Positions 1-7,455 of a stretch of 64,000 nt of DNA are shown here, piece by piece. Origin of the DNA: Hyphomicrobiales bacterium (lineage in GTDB: Bacteria > Pseudomonadota > Alphaproteobacteria > Rhizobiales > Xanthobacteraceae); the NCBI GenBank assembly GCA_017305715.1, contig JAFKKG010000008.1:372001-436000 (forward strand). The letters run 5' to 3'. The translations under genes were made by a program, and so were the position numbers. The notes under the pieces were generated by a model. The model saw only the letters and a program-made list of their open reading frames with translations, did no database searches and was not told the DNA's origin. Position 1 is the stretch's first letter, and every line of letters starts with the position of its first letter.

Positions 1-743
1 CGCTGGCGCTGCATGATCTCGTGCCCGCCCCGCGCCGCCGCGAACGGGTCGAGGAATTGCTGCGGCTGGTCGGGCTGGAGCCGCGTTTTGCGCGCCGCTA
101 TCCGCACGAATTCTCCGGCGGCCAGCGCCAGCGCATCGCGATCGCCCGCGCGCTGGCGGTAGAACCGAAGCTGATCATCTGCGACGAGCCGGTGTCCGCG
201 CTCGATGTCTCGATCCGCTCGCAAATCCTCAATTTGCTGCGCGACCTGCAAAGCCGGCTTGGGCTCGCCTACATCTTCGTTTCGCATGATCTGGCGGTCG
301 TCAAGCACATCGCCGACCGGGTCGCCGTGATGAATCTCGGTGTCGTCGTCGAGACCGCGGACGCGCAGGCGCTGTTCGCCGCGCCCCGGCATCCCTATAG
401 CCGCGCCCTGTTGTCGGCCATTCCGGTGCCGAAGCCGCAGGCCAAACGCAGCCGCATCGTGCTGCAGGGCGAAATGCCGAGCGCGCTCGATCCGCCGTCG
501 GGCTGCCGCTTCCACACCCGCTGTCCCTACGTGGTGGAACGCTGCCGCAGCGAAGTGCCGCAGCTCGTCGCCGACGACACCGGGCATGCAACGGCCTGTC
601 ACCGGACGGCGGAACTGCCGCCGCCTGACAGCATCGTGCCCAGCGATGGCGGCTTCACGCCGGTGCTGGAAAAATTGGTCGCCGCTTTTAGCGGCGGTGC
701 GGAAGCTCCTGATCGTACCGGGGTTAATATAGCCGGGACATAA
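1..743 (+). CDS. Oligopeptide/dipeptide-type ABC transporter ATP-binding protein (5' partial)
   Basis: C-terminal part of a cytoplasmic ATPase that powers a peptide-type importer. The frame is open from the window edge, so the gene starts outside; the GTG at position 21 is only an internal codon. Visible are the ABC signature [15 protein letters not shown], Walker [14 protein letters not shown] and the switch histidine in FVSHDLAVV. Walker A lies upstream of the window. After the nucleotide-binding domain comes the C-terminal oligopeptide-transporter extension with GCRFHTRCP and further cysteines, which separates Opp/Dpp ATPases from other ABC ATPases. The binding protein and two permeases follow on the same strand, so this is the OppF/DppF-like subunit. 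Substrate is unknown; peptides are the family default, but nickel, opines or glycosides are possible. Confidence 0.93.
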   Translation, partial: LALHDLVPAPRRRERVEELLRLVGLEPRFARRYPHEFSGGQRQRIAIARALAVEPKLIICDEPVSALDVSIRSQILNLLRDLQSRLGLAYIFVSHDLAVVKHIADRVAVMNLGVVVETADAQALFAAPRHPYSRALLSAIPVPKPQAKRSRIVLQGEMPSALDPPSGCRFHTRCPYVVERCRSEVPQLVADDTGHATACHRTAELPPPDSIVPSDGGFTPVLEKLVAAFSGGAEAPDRTGVNIAGT

Positions 744-776
744 CCGGCGGGAGTATCATCGAAGGGGATGGATGCG

Positions 777-2288
777 ATGAAAATTATGCGTTTGGCGGTG
801 ACCGCGGCGGCGCTTCTGCTGTCGTTCGAGGCTGACGTTCAGGCCCAGACCACGCTGCGCATCGGGCTGGCGGAGGATCCGGATATCCTCGACCCGACGC
901 TCGGGCGCACCTATGTCGGTCGCATCGTGTTCGCCTCGTTCTGCGACAAGCTGTTCGACATCGACGAGAAGATCAACATCGTGCCGCAACTCGCGCTGTC
1001 GCATGAGACCTCAGCCGACGGCAAGGAAGTCACGATCAAGCTGCGGCCGGGCGTCAAATTCCACGACGGCGAACCGTTCGACGCCGAGGCCGCGAAATTC
1101 TCGCTGGATCGCCACATCACGATGCCGACCTCGTTCCGCAAACCGGAACTGGCGCAGCTCGACCATGTCGATGTAGTCGATCCCCTCACCATCAAGCTGG
1201 TCCTGAAGACGCCGTTCTCGCCGCTGATCGCCCAGCTTACCGACCGCGCCGGGATGATGGTGTCGCCGAAGGCGGCCAAGGCCGAAGGCGACAAGTTCGG
1301 ATTGAAGCCGGTCTGCGCCGGTCCCTACAAATTCGTCGAGCGCGTGCAGCAGGACCGCATCGTGTTCGAGAAATTCGCCGACTATTGGGACAAGGACAAG
1401 ATCAAGATCGACCGCATCGTCTATCTGCCGCTGGTGGATGCCACGGTGCGGCTCGCCAATCTGAAATCCGGCGGCCTCGATCTGATCGAGCGCCTGCTCG
1501 CCACCGACATCAAGGCGGTGCAGGCCGATTCCAAGCTGAAACTATCCAGCGCCATCGAGCTCGGCTATCAGGGCGTGACGCTGAACGTCGGCAAGGACAA
1601 GGCCAAGGGGCCGCTCAGCCAGTCCGCAAAAGTGCGCCAGGCGCTTGACCTGTCGATCGATCGCGAGGCCATCAACCAGGTGGTGTTCAACGGCGAGTTC
1701 AAACCGGGCAACCAGTGGGTCAATCCGGATCATCCCTATTACCAGAAGGCTTTTCCGGTCCGCGGCCGTGACATCGCCAAGGCCAAGGCGCTGCTGAAGG
1801 AAGCCGGCGTCACCGCCCCCGTCAGCGTCGATTTCATGGTGCCGAAAGGCGCGGAAACCGAAGCCGTGGCGCAGGTGATCCAGTCGATGGCCTCCGAGGC
1901 CGGCTTCGACATGAAGATCAGGGTCACGGAATTTGCGACCTCGCTGAAGCTGGCCGAAGCCGGCGACTACCAGGCCTACATGCTGGCCTGGAGCGGGCGG
2001 ATCGATCCCGACGGCAACTCCTACGTCTTCCTGAAAACAGGCGCACCGCAGAATTACAGCGCCTGGTCCAATCCCGATGCGGACAAGGCGCTCGACGATG
2101 CCCGCCTCGTTACCGACCAGGGACAACGCAAGGCGATCTACCAGAAGCTCACAAAACTCGCGCTGGAGGAAGAGCCGCTGCTCTACATCTACCACCGCAG
2201 GATCCTGATCGCGCATACCAACCGGCTCGAGGGCTACAAGCAGATGCCGGACGGGCTGGTGCGCGTGACCGGGTTGACGCTGAAGTGA
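777..2288 (+). CDS. Peptide-type ABC transporter substrate-binding protein (SBP_bac_5 family)
   Basis: Periplasmic solute receptor of the importer encoded around it. An N-terminal signal peptide (KIMRLAVTAAALLLS, cleavage near VQAQ) is followed by a full-length family 5 fold of about 500 residues. Typical features are the opening TLRIGLAEDPDILDP and the internal LRPGVKFHDGEPFDAE segment that characterises peptide and nickel binding proteins. An in-frame ATG lies at 768, but GAAGGGG at 761-767 would directly touch it, whereas it sits nine bases before the ATG at 777; I prefer 777. It lies between the ATPase and the permeases, followed by a palindromic repeat before the first permease gene. The sequence alone does not reveal the ligand. 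Confidence 0.93.
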   Translation: MKIMRLAVTAAALLLSFEADVQAQTTLRIGLAEDPDILDPTLGRTYVGRIVFASFCDKLFDIDEKINIVPQLALSHETSADGKEVTIKLRPGVKFHDGEPFDAEAAKFSLDRHITMPTSFRKPELAQLDHVDVVDPLTIKLVLKTPFSPLIAQLTDRAGMMVSPKAAKAEGDKFGLKPVCAGPYKFVERVQQDRIVFEKFADYWDKDKIKIDRIVYLPLVDATVRLANLKSGGLDLIERLLATDIKAVQADSKLKLSSAIELGYQGVTLNVGKDKAKGPLSQSAKVRQALDLSIDREAINQVVFNGEFKPGNQWVNPDHPYYQKAFPVRGRDIAKAKALLKEAGVTAPVSVDFMVPKGAETEAVAQVIQSMASEAGFDMKIRVTEFATSLKLAEAGDYQAYMLAWSGRIDPDGNSYVFLKTGAPQNYSAWSNPDADKALDDARLVTDQGQRKAIYQKLTKLALEEEPLLYIYHRRILIAHTNRLEGYKQMPDGLVRVTGLTLK

Positions 2289-2315
2289 GAGCGATCATAG
2301 CGCTTGCCCGGTGCG

Positions 2316-2458
2316 CTCCCTCCCCCCTTGCGGGGGAGGGTTGGGGAGAGGGGTACCACAGCGGTGATGCTGGTGAATTGCGAGCAGCAATGGTCGATCA
2401 TGACCTTCTCGCCCGGGGCCACCCCTCTCCCTGTCCCTCCCCCGCAAGGGGAGAGGGA
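2316..2458. repeat. Palindromic repeat pair, family 1 (BIME-like)
   Basis: Two inverted copies of a C-rich/G-rich unit, each a small hairpin around TTGCGGGGGAGGG or its complement, face each other across about 65 bases. The pair fills the gap between the binding-protein and permease genes. Close relatives occur at 50084-50187 and, more diverged, at 25104-25218. It could stabilise the upstream mRNA or attenuate the permeases. Confidence 0.8.
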
Positions 2459-2520
2459 ACGATGTGGTGGATACCGATCGTCCAATCTAGTTTCCCCGCG
2501 CATCAAATCATGCCTCCGCC

Positions 2521-3462
2521 ATGCTGAACTTCCTCGGCCATCGCATCCTGCAACTGATCCCGACATTGTTCTTCGTGTCGGTGCTGATCTTCTCGCTGCA
2601 GCATCTGTTGCCGGGCGATCCGGCGCTTGTCATGGCCGGCGAAGAGCGCGATCCCGAAGTGATCGCGCAAATCCGCGCGCATTACCGACTCGATCAGCCG
2701 ATCCCGGTGCAGTACGTCTATTGGGTCAAGGGCGTGCTGTCGGGTGACTTCGGCGAGTCCTTGCGCATCAAGGTGCCGGTGCTCAGCCTGATCGCGCAGA
2801 AACTGCCGGTGACGCTCCAGCTCGGCTCGATGGCGATCGTGATCGCCTTCCTGATCGGCATCCCCGCCGGCATCGTCTCCGCGGTCAAGAAAGGCACGGC
2901 GTGGGACTACGGCGCCAATCTGTTCGCACTATGGGGCATCTCAACGCCGAATTTCTGGCTCGGCATCATGCTGATCTTCCTGTTCTCGATCGAACTCGGC
3001 TGGCTTCCCGCGTCCGGCTATGTGCCGCTGTCGGAAAACTGGCGCGCCAGCCTCGCCGTCACCATCATGCCCGCCTTCGTGCTCGGCAACGCGATCGCCG
3101 CGATCCTGATGCGGCATACCCGCAGCGCCATGCTGCAGGTGCTGGAGAGCGATTATGTCCGCACCGCGCGCGCCAAGGGCCTTTCCGAACGCTCCGTCAT
3201 CCTCAAGCACGCGATGCGCAACGCGCTGACGCCGGTGATCACGCTCGGAGCACTCGAACTCGGCACGCTCTTGTCGGGCGCGGTGCTGACCGAGCAGATT
3301 TTTTCGATCCCGGGTTTTGGAAAATTGATCGTCGACGCGGTCTTCAACCGCGACTACGCCGTCGTGCAAGGCGTCGTGCTGGTGACGGCGACGATCTACA
3401 TCACGCTGAATCTCGTCGCCGATATCGCCTATATCCTCGTCAACCCGCGGCTGAGGGCCTGA
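2521..3462 (+). CDS. Peptide-type ABC transporter permease (DppB-like)
   Basis: Inner-membrane channel subunit, 313 residues, the normal length for DppB/OppB permeases. The N-terminus LGHRILQLIPTLFFVS is the usual first membrane segment, followed by the periplasmic domain with LPGDPALVMAGEE and then about five hydrophobic segments. The cytoplasmic EAA-like loop DYVRTARAKGLSERSVI, which docks on the ATPase, lies near residues 210-226. It ends three bases before the second permease gene, so the two are surely co-transcribed. The start follows a repeat-filled gap, and no strong ribosome binding site is visible in front of the ATG. Confidence 0.93.
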   Translation: MLNFLGHRILQLIPTLFFVSVLIFSLQHLLPGDPALVMAGEERDPEVIAQIRAHYRLDQPIPVQYVYWVKGVLSGDFGESLRIKVPVLSLIAQKLPVTLQLGSMAIVIAFLIGIPAGIVSAVKKGTAWDYGANLFALWGISTPNFWLGIMLIFLFSIELGWLPASGYVPLSENWRASLAVTIMPAFVLGNAIAAILMRHTRSAMLQVLESDYVRTARAKGLSERSVILKHAMRNALTPVITLGALELGTLLSGAVLTEQIFSIPGFGKLIVDAVFNRDYAVVQGVVLVTATIYITLNLVADIAYILVNPRLRA

Positions 3463-3465
3463 CGC

Positions 3466-4353
3466 ATGACCGATGCCGTCCTTGGCGCCCTTCCAAAGGT
3501 CATCTCCGACGAACTGGAGAGCCCGGCGCGCCGCGCGCTGCGGCGGCTGTTCAAGCGCAAGGGTGCGGTGGTCGGCCTCATCGTGATCTCGCTGTTCCTG
3601 CTGCTCGCAATATTCGCGCCGCTGATCGTGCCCTACGACCCGATCGCGACGAGCTGGTCGCTGGTGCGCAAGCCGCCGACCTGGCAGCATTGGTTCGGCA
3701 CCGACGATCTCGGCCGCGACATTCTCGCCCGCGTGGTCTATGGCGCGCGGGCTTCGCTGATGGCCGGTGCGATCTCGGTCGGAATTGCGCTTGGCATCGG
3801 CGTGCCGCTCGGCTTGCTGTCAGGCTATCGCGGCGGCTTCATCGACGCCCTGATCAGCCGCATCACCGATGCGATGCTGGCCTGCCCGTTCCTGATCCTC
3901 GCCATTGCGCTGGCGGCGTTTCTCGGACCGAGCCTCGGCAATGCCATGATCGCGATCGGCATCTCGGCGACGCCGATCTTCGTGCGGCTGACCCGTGGCC
4001 AGGTGATGAGCGTCAAGGTCGAGGATTACGTCGAGGCCGCGCGCGCGATGGGCAATCCGCGCTGGCGCATCGCGCTGTTCCATATCCTGCCGAACATCAT
4101 GCCGGCACTGCTGGTGCAGGCGACGCTGTCGATCGCCGCCGCCATCATCGCCGAAGCCGCGCTGTCGTTCCTCGGCCTCGGCCAGCAGCCGCCCTCGCCG
4201 TCCTGGGGCAGCATGCTCAACGCCGCGCAGCGCTTCCTGACCAACGCGCCCTGGATGGCGATCTGGCCGGGCCTTGCGATCTTCCTGGTGGTGCTGTCGT
4301 TCAACCTCGTCGGCGACGGCCTGCGCGACGCGCTGGACCCGCGGGAGCGGTAA
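3466..4353 (+). CDS. Peptide-type ABC transporter permease (DppC-like)
   Basis: Second inner-membrane channel subunit, 295 residues. The N-terminal cytoplasmic tail and first membrane helix (VVGLIVISLFLLLAIFAPL) precede the DppC-type motif FGTDDLGRDILARVVYGAR, a hallmark of this permease subfamily. The EAA loop EDYVEAARAMGNPRWRI follows at about residues 186-202. The conserved C-terminal segment FNLVGDGLRDALDPR is also typical. The gene begins three bases after the DppB-like gene stops. No second ATPase gene follows; the partner DppD-type ATPase probably lies upstream of the window, before the partial ATPase at position 1. Confidence 0.93.
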   Translation: MTDAVLGALPKVISDELESPARRALRRLFKRKGAVVGLIVISLFLLLAIFAPLIVPYDPIATSWSLVRKPPTWQHWFGTDDLGRDILARVVYGARASLMAGAISVGIALGIGVPLGLLSGYRGGFIDALISRITDAMLACPFLILAIALAAFLGPSLGNAMIAIGISATPIFVRLTRGQVMSVKVEDYVEAARAMGNPRWRIALFHILPNIMPALLVQATLSIAAAIIAEAALSFLGLGQQPPSPSWGSMLNAAQRFLTNAPWMAIWPGLAIFLVVLSFNLVGDGLRDALDPRER

Positions 4354-4363
4354 GTGGTGGCTT

Positions 4364-4460
4364 TCATCCTTCGAGACGCGCGCAAGAGCGCGCCCCTCAG
4401 GATGAGGTTTAGATCCTCATGGTGAGGAGCGCGTCTTCACGCGTCTCGAACCACGAGGCC
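4364..4460. repeat. Palindromic repeat pair, family 2 (CTCATCCTGAGG / CGTCTCGAA type)
   Basis: Contains TCATCCTTCGAGACGCG, CCTCAGGATGAGG and a second half CCTCATGGTGAGGAGCGCGTC...CGTCTCGAACCA, arranged as interleaved inverted repeats. It lies between convergent genes and may act as a bidirectional terminator. The same family is at 60021-60125. Confidence 0.8.
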
Positions 4461-4471
4461 AAGCCCTCAGC

Positions 4472-5215
4472 TCAAATCACGATCTCCCGCAACACCCTGC
4501 GGCAATCCATCTCGTATTCGAGGTCGATCACGGGCGGCCTGGCAAAATGCCAGGTCAGGCCGGACCGCGCCGCGCCGTGACGGACCAGTTCCTCGGCGAA
4601 GAACGGATAGAAGTCGTGCACGGTATAGGTCTGCGCCGCCGTCGCATCCTTCCAGCCGAAGCCGAATGCGCCCATGCGCTTTTCCATGGTGGCGACGACA
4701 TGGCGGATCTTGTCCTTCATCCCTTCCGGGCTGAGGTCGCGGTAACGCACCGTGCGCTCGGCATAGGTGGCGCCGCCTTCGAGCGATTCACCGCTGCCCG
4801 CGATGACAAAGCTTGGTGCCGTGCTCTGGCTCGCGCGGGTGAACGAGAAGGCGTAGAAGGACGGTTCGGCGGGCGGGTCGATCTCGGGACAGACATTGCT
4901 GCGCGCCACCGGGTTGGTGGTGCCGTCATAGATGCCCCACTCGCCAAGCGTCTTGACGTAGTGCAGATTGAAGTTCCGGAATCCCTCATCGGTAAAGGCG
5001 GCCGGCGAGCGCAGCTCGCAGGCGCAGAACGACGTCAACGGCCGGCCCGCGGCGTGGATGTATTTTGCGATCTGCGCAAAACCTTCCGCCAGCGCCACCG
5101 GCCGGTCGAAACGCACCCGCTCGACCTCGAACCCGGGATTGGCCGCAGCGCCGGCCGAATACTGAAACACCGCCGGGATGAACCGGTAATTGCCCGCTGC
5201 AAAGTCGCTCGTCAT
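4472..5215 (-). CDS. RidA/YjgF-related protein, CnbZ (2-aminomuconate deaminase)-like
   Basis: A 247-residue soluble protein. The central stretch AAGRPLTSFCACELRSP followed by FNLHYVKTLGEWGIYDG and NPVARSNVCPEIDPP resembles, from memory, the CnbZ-type 2-amino(chloro)muconate deaminases, which are large relatives of the RidA enamine/imine deaminases. Its length fits CnbZ better than classical RidA proteins of about 130 residues. No aromatic ring-cleavage genes are adjacent, so the deaminase role is an inference. GAGAGGA lies about six bases before the ATG and supports the start. It is transcribed away from the cyclase gene's end on the same strand, with only 21 bases between them, and may be the last gene of that operon. 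Confidence 0.6.
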   Translation of the reverse strand: MTSDFAAGNYRFIPAVFQYSAGAAANPGFEVERVRFDRPVALAEGFAQIAKYIHAAGRPLTSFCACELRSPAAFTDEGFRNFNLHYVKTLGEWGIYDGTTNPVARSNVCPEIDPPAEPSFYAFSFTRASQSTAPSFVIAGSGESLEGGATYAERTVRYRDLSPEGMKDKIRHVVATMEKRMGAFGFGWKDATAAQTYTVHDFYPFFAEELVRHGAARSGLTWHFARPPVIDLEYEMDCRRVLREIVI

Positions 5216-5236
5216 GTTTGTCCTCTCCGTTTCCTG

Positions 5237-6487
5237 TTATTCGAGCTGCATGCGGACGCCCTTGGCGCCGTTGAGCAGCCGCTTCAGATGAAAGCCGGCA
5301 AGCGCATCGTCGGCATGCGCGCCGACCAGCGCCGCAAAGGCCGGCATCGCGGCGGCGTCCCCGGCCTCCAGCTTGGCAAAAGCTTCGGCATATTGCGCCG
5401 TCGCCGCGCCTGCGAACGCCGCCGCCGCCAGCGGCTCGTAGGCGCGCAGCGGCTCGCTGCGCCCGCGCAGCACGATATCGCCGACCGGCCGGCCAAAGAA
5501 ATCGCCGGCACCATCGGCAACGACGGCGCTGACGCAAATCCGGGTGCCGAGGTGCTTGTTGGCGGCCTCCAGCCTTGCTGCGGTGTTGATGGTGTCGCCA
5601 TAGGCGGTGTAGTCGAAAAACCGGCTGCCGCCGAAATTGCCGACCAGCGCGGGACCGGCGTGAACGCCGACGCGCGTGGTCCCGAAATTCACGCCCTTTT
5701 CGGTCCAGCGCTGGCGAAACGCCTGTGCCCAGATGTCGAGATCGTGGGCGCAGGCGATCGCGCGCCGGGCGTAATCCGGCTGATCCCCCGGCGCGTTGAA
5801 CAGCACCTGGATCGCATCGCCGATGATTTTGGCGACCGTCCCCTCATGGGCGAAAACGACGTCGGTCATGCCGCCCACATATTCGCCGAGCAGCGTACCC
5901 AGCACGTCGGGCGCCGCGGTCTCCACCAGCGTGGTGAAACCGGTGATGTCGGTAAAGATGACGGCGACCTCACGCCAGTGCACTTCCATGCCGTCGCTGT
6001 CGCCGATCGCCGCAAGACGGCTTGCGATCTGCGGCGAGAAATACCGCGACAGCGAGGCGTGGGCGCGTTCGGCCTCGGCTTGGCGGCGGCGCGCCTCGCG
6101 CATCATCTCGACATGGCGGATGGTCTTGTCGATGGTCGCTTCCAGGTCGCCGAAATCGATCGGCTTGGTCAAAAAATCGAACGCGCCGCGGTTCATCGCG
6201 GTGCGGATATTGCTCATGTCGCCATAGGCGGAGACGATGACGGTGGATTTCTTGTCTTCGGCCTCCTGCAGCTTCGACAGCAGGGACAGCCCGTCCATGC
6301 GCGGCATGTTGATGTCGGATACCACCATATCGATATGCGGGTTCTGCTCGATCGAAGCCAGCGCCTCGAGCCCGTCGCGGGCGAACACGAAGGCCGCCGT
6401 CCGGTCGCGGATCTGGCGGCGGAATTTCTGCAGCACCAGGGCCTCCAGATCCGGCTCGTCATCGACGACGAGAATGGTGGCGGTCAT
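5237..6487 (-). CDS. Response regulator with class III adenylate cyclase output domain
   Basis: A cytoplasmic signalling protein that should make cAMP in response to phosphorylation. Residues 1-120 form a receiver domain: acidic pair Asp9/Asp10, phosphoacceptor Asp58 in SDINMPRMDG, Ser86, and Lys108 in TKPID. A charged helical linker (about 121-165) leads to a class III cyclase domain (about 170-350). There, metal-binding Asp180 is in FTDITGF and Asp224 in KIIGDAIQVLF; Lys220 and Asp292 (FDYTAYGDTINTAAR) are at the positions that usually select ATP over GTP. All catalytic residues I can check are present, so it looks active. It overlaps the preceding receiver gene by four bases (ATGA), implying translational coupling. 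Confidence 0.92.
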   Translation of the reverse strand: MTATILVVDDEPDLEALVLQKFRRQIRDRTAAFVFARDGLEALASIEQNPHIDMVVSDINMPRMDGLSLLSKLQEAEDKKSTVIVSAYGDMSNIRTAMNRGAFDFLTKPIDFGDLEATIDKTIRHVEMMREARRRQAEAERAHASLSRYFSPQIASRLAAIGDSDGMEVHWREVAVIFTDITGFTTLVETAAPDVLGTLLGEYVGGMTDVVFAHEGTVAKIIGDAIQVLFNAPGDQPDYARRAIACAHDLDIWAQAFRQRWTEKGVNFGTTRVGVHAGPALVGNFGGSRFFDYTAYGDTINTAARLEAANKHLGTRICVSAVVADGAGDFFGRPVGDIVLRGRSEPLRAYEPLAAAAFAGAATAQYAEAFAKLEAGDAAAMPAFAALVGAHADDALAGFHLKRLLNGAKGVRMQLE

Positions 6488-6873
6488 GCGGCTTGCCCGA
6501 GTCTGGTGTCGATCTCCTGGCGCAGCAGCGCGAAATCGATCGGCTTGGTCAACAGCCCGACCGCGCCGCGCTCGATCGCCTTGCGGCGCGTCTCGGCATC
6601 GCCATAGGCGGTGATCATGATCACGGGAACGTCGGGCCGCTCGGCGCGCACCACCGGCAGCATTTCGAGCCCGCTCATCCCGGGCATGTTGATGTCGGAA
6701 AGGATCAGGATCAGCGATGGATCGCGGATTTCCGCAGCGCGCTCCAGCGCCGCGGACGCCGAGGGCGCAAACTCCATCGTGAAGCGCCCGGATTTCAGAT
6801 CGCGACGGAATTGCTGACGGAACAGGGCTTCGACATCCGGCTCGTCATCGACGACGAGTATGTAAACGCTCAA
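6484..6873 (-). CDS. Single-domain response regulator (CheY-like receiver)
   Basis: A 129-residue receiver domain with no output domain. Asp9/Asp10 (VVDDEPDVE), phosphoacceptor Asp60 in SDINMPGMSG, Thr88 and Lys110 in TKPID are all present, so it should be phosphorylatable. The start codon is TTG at 6873, supported by GGAGG seven bases upstream, and it overlaps the stop of the kinase fragment as TTGA. The 3' end overlaps the cyclase gene as ATGA. Its receiver closely resembles that of the cyclase next door, suggesting tandem duplication or a phosphorelay. The obvious partner kinase upstream is reduced to its ATP-binding tail, so the phosphate source is unclear. Confidence 0.9.
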   Translation of the reverse strand: MSVYILVVDDEPDVEALFRQQFRRDLKSGRFTMEFAPSASAALERAAEIRDPSLILILSDINMPGMSGLEMLPVVRAERPDVPVIMITAYGDAETRRKAIERGAVGLLTKPIDFALLRQEIDTRLGQAA

Positions 6874-7256
6874 TTTTTCGCCTCCAGTGCCTTTCGGCTG
6901 ATCCTATCGGAAAACCGTGCCTTCGCGGCCCCAGTCCGCGGCAGCGTAATAATGAATTCGGTGAAAATCTCAGGCTCGGTCCGTACGTCGATTGTGCCGC
7001 CATGCTGTTTCACCACGGTGTCGTGGCTCATCGATAATCCGAGCCCGGTGCCCTCGCCCGCGGGCTTGAATATTTTCTCATTCGCTTCCAAGGGGATACC
7101 CGTGCCATTGTCGCGGATCCGGATTTCCACCTTGTTTCCGAGGCTTTTCGTCGCGACCGCGAAGTCGGGCTCGAAACCTTCCGCGCCGGTCTCCTGGCGC
7201 TTGGTCGCGGCATAGAAGCCGTTCGAGATCAGATTGAGGAACACCCGGCAAAGCAT
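6870..7256 (-). pseudogene. Truncated sensor histidine kinase (HATPase_c domain only)
   Basis: Only the C-terminal ATP-binding domain of a histidine kinase remains, 128 residues. The N box starts at once (FLNLISNGFYAATKR, Asn12), then the G1 box DNGTGIP (about 49-55), an F-box-like KIFKPAG and the G2 box GEGTGLGLSMSH (about 68-79). No dimerisation helix, phosphoacceptor histidine or sensor region precedes it; reading the strand upstream gives unrelated sequence up to the terminator of the RND operon. An intact kinase would need at least 100 more residues. I read it as the 3' stump of a kinase gene cut by rearrangement at the RND boundary. It is still open and coupled (TTGA) to the receiver gene, so it could be expressed as a stand-alone ATPase domain. 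Confidence 0.75.
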
Positions 7257-7399
7257 CCGCCGCTGGCGAAGCTGCCAGCGTGCGCCCCTCGGGCGTGTCC
7301 GGATGGAGGGAAATGCTCATTCCCCGGCACGTTACCAAGAAGCTTTTGGCTTGTCTCTTGCCGCAGTGCGGCAAAGCCCATGCGCGCGGCCCAACGAAA

Positions 7400-7429
7400 A
7401 GGCGGCAACGCTAAAAGCCGTTGCCGCCT
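7400..7429 (-). terminator. Rho-independent terminator after the RND operon
   Basis: On the minus strand an 11-bp perfect stem (AGGCGGCAACG and its complement) encloses an 8-base loop and is followed directly by TTTTCG. It lies 26 bases beyond the stop of the RND pump gene and separates the efflux operon from the kinase stump. Confidence 0.85.
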
Positions 7430-7455
7430 GTCTGCGCTGGAATGATCTTTGAATA

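Noticed and set aside
4547-6607. Long open frame (686 codons) on the plus strand
   Set aside because: It is antisense to the RidA-like, REC-cyclase and receiver genes, whose motifs are intact; long antisense frames are common at this GC content.
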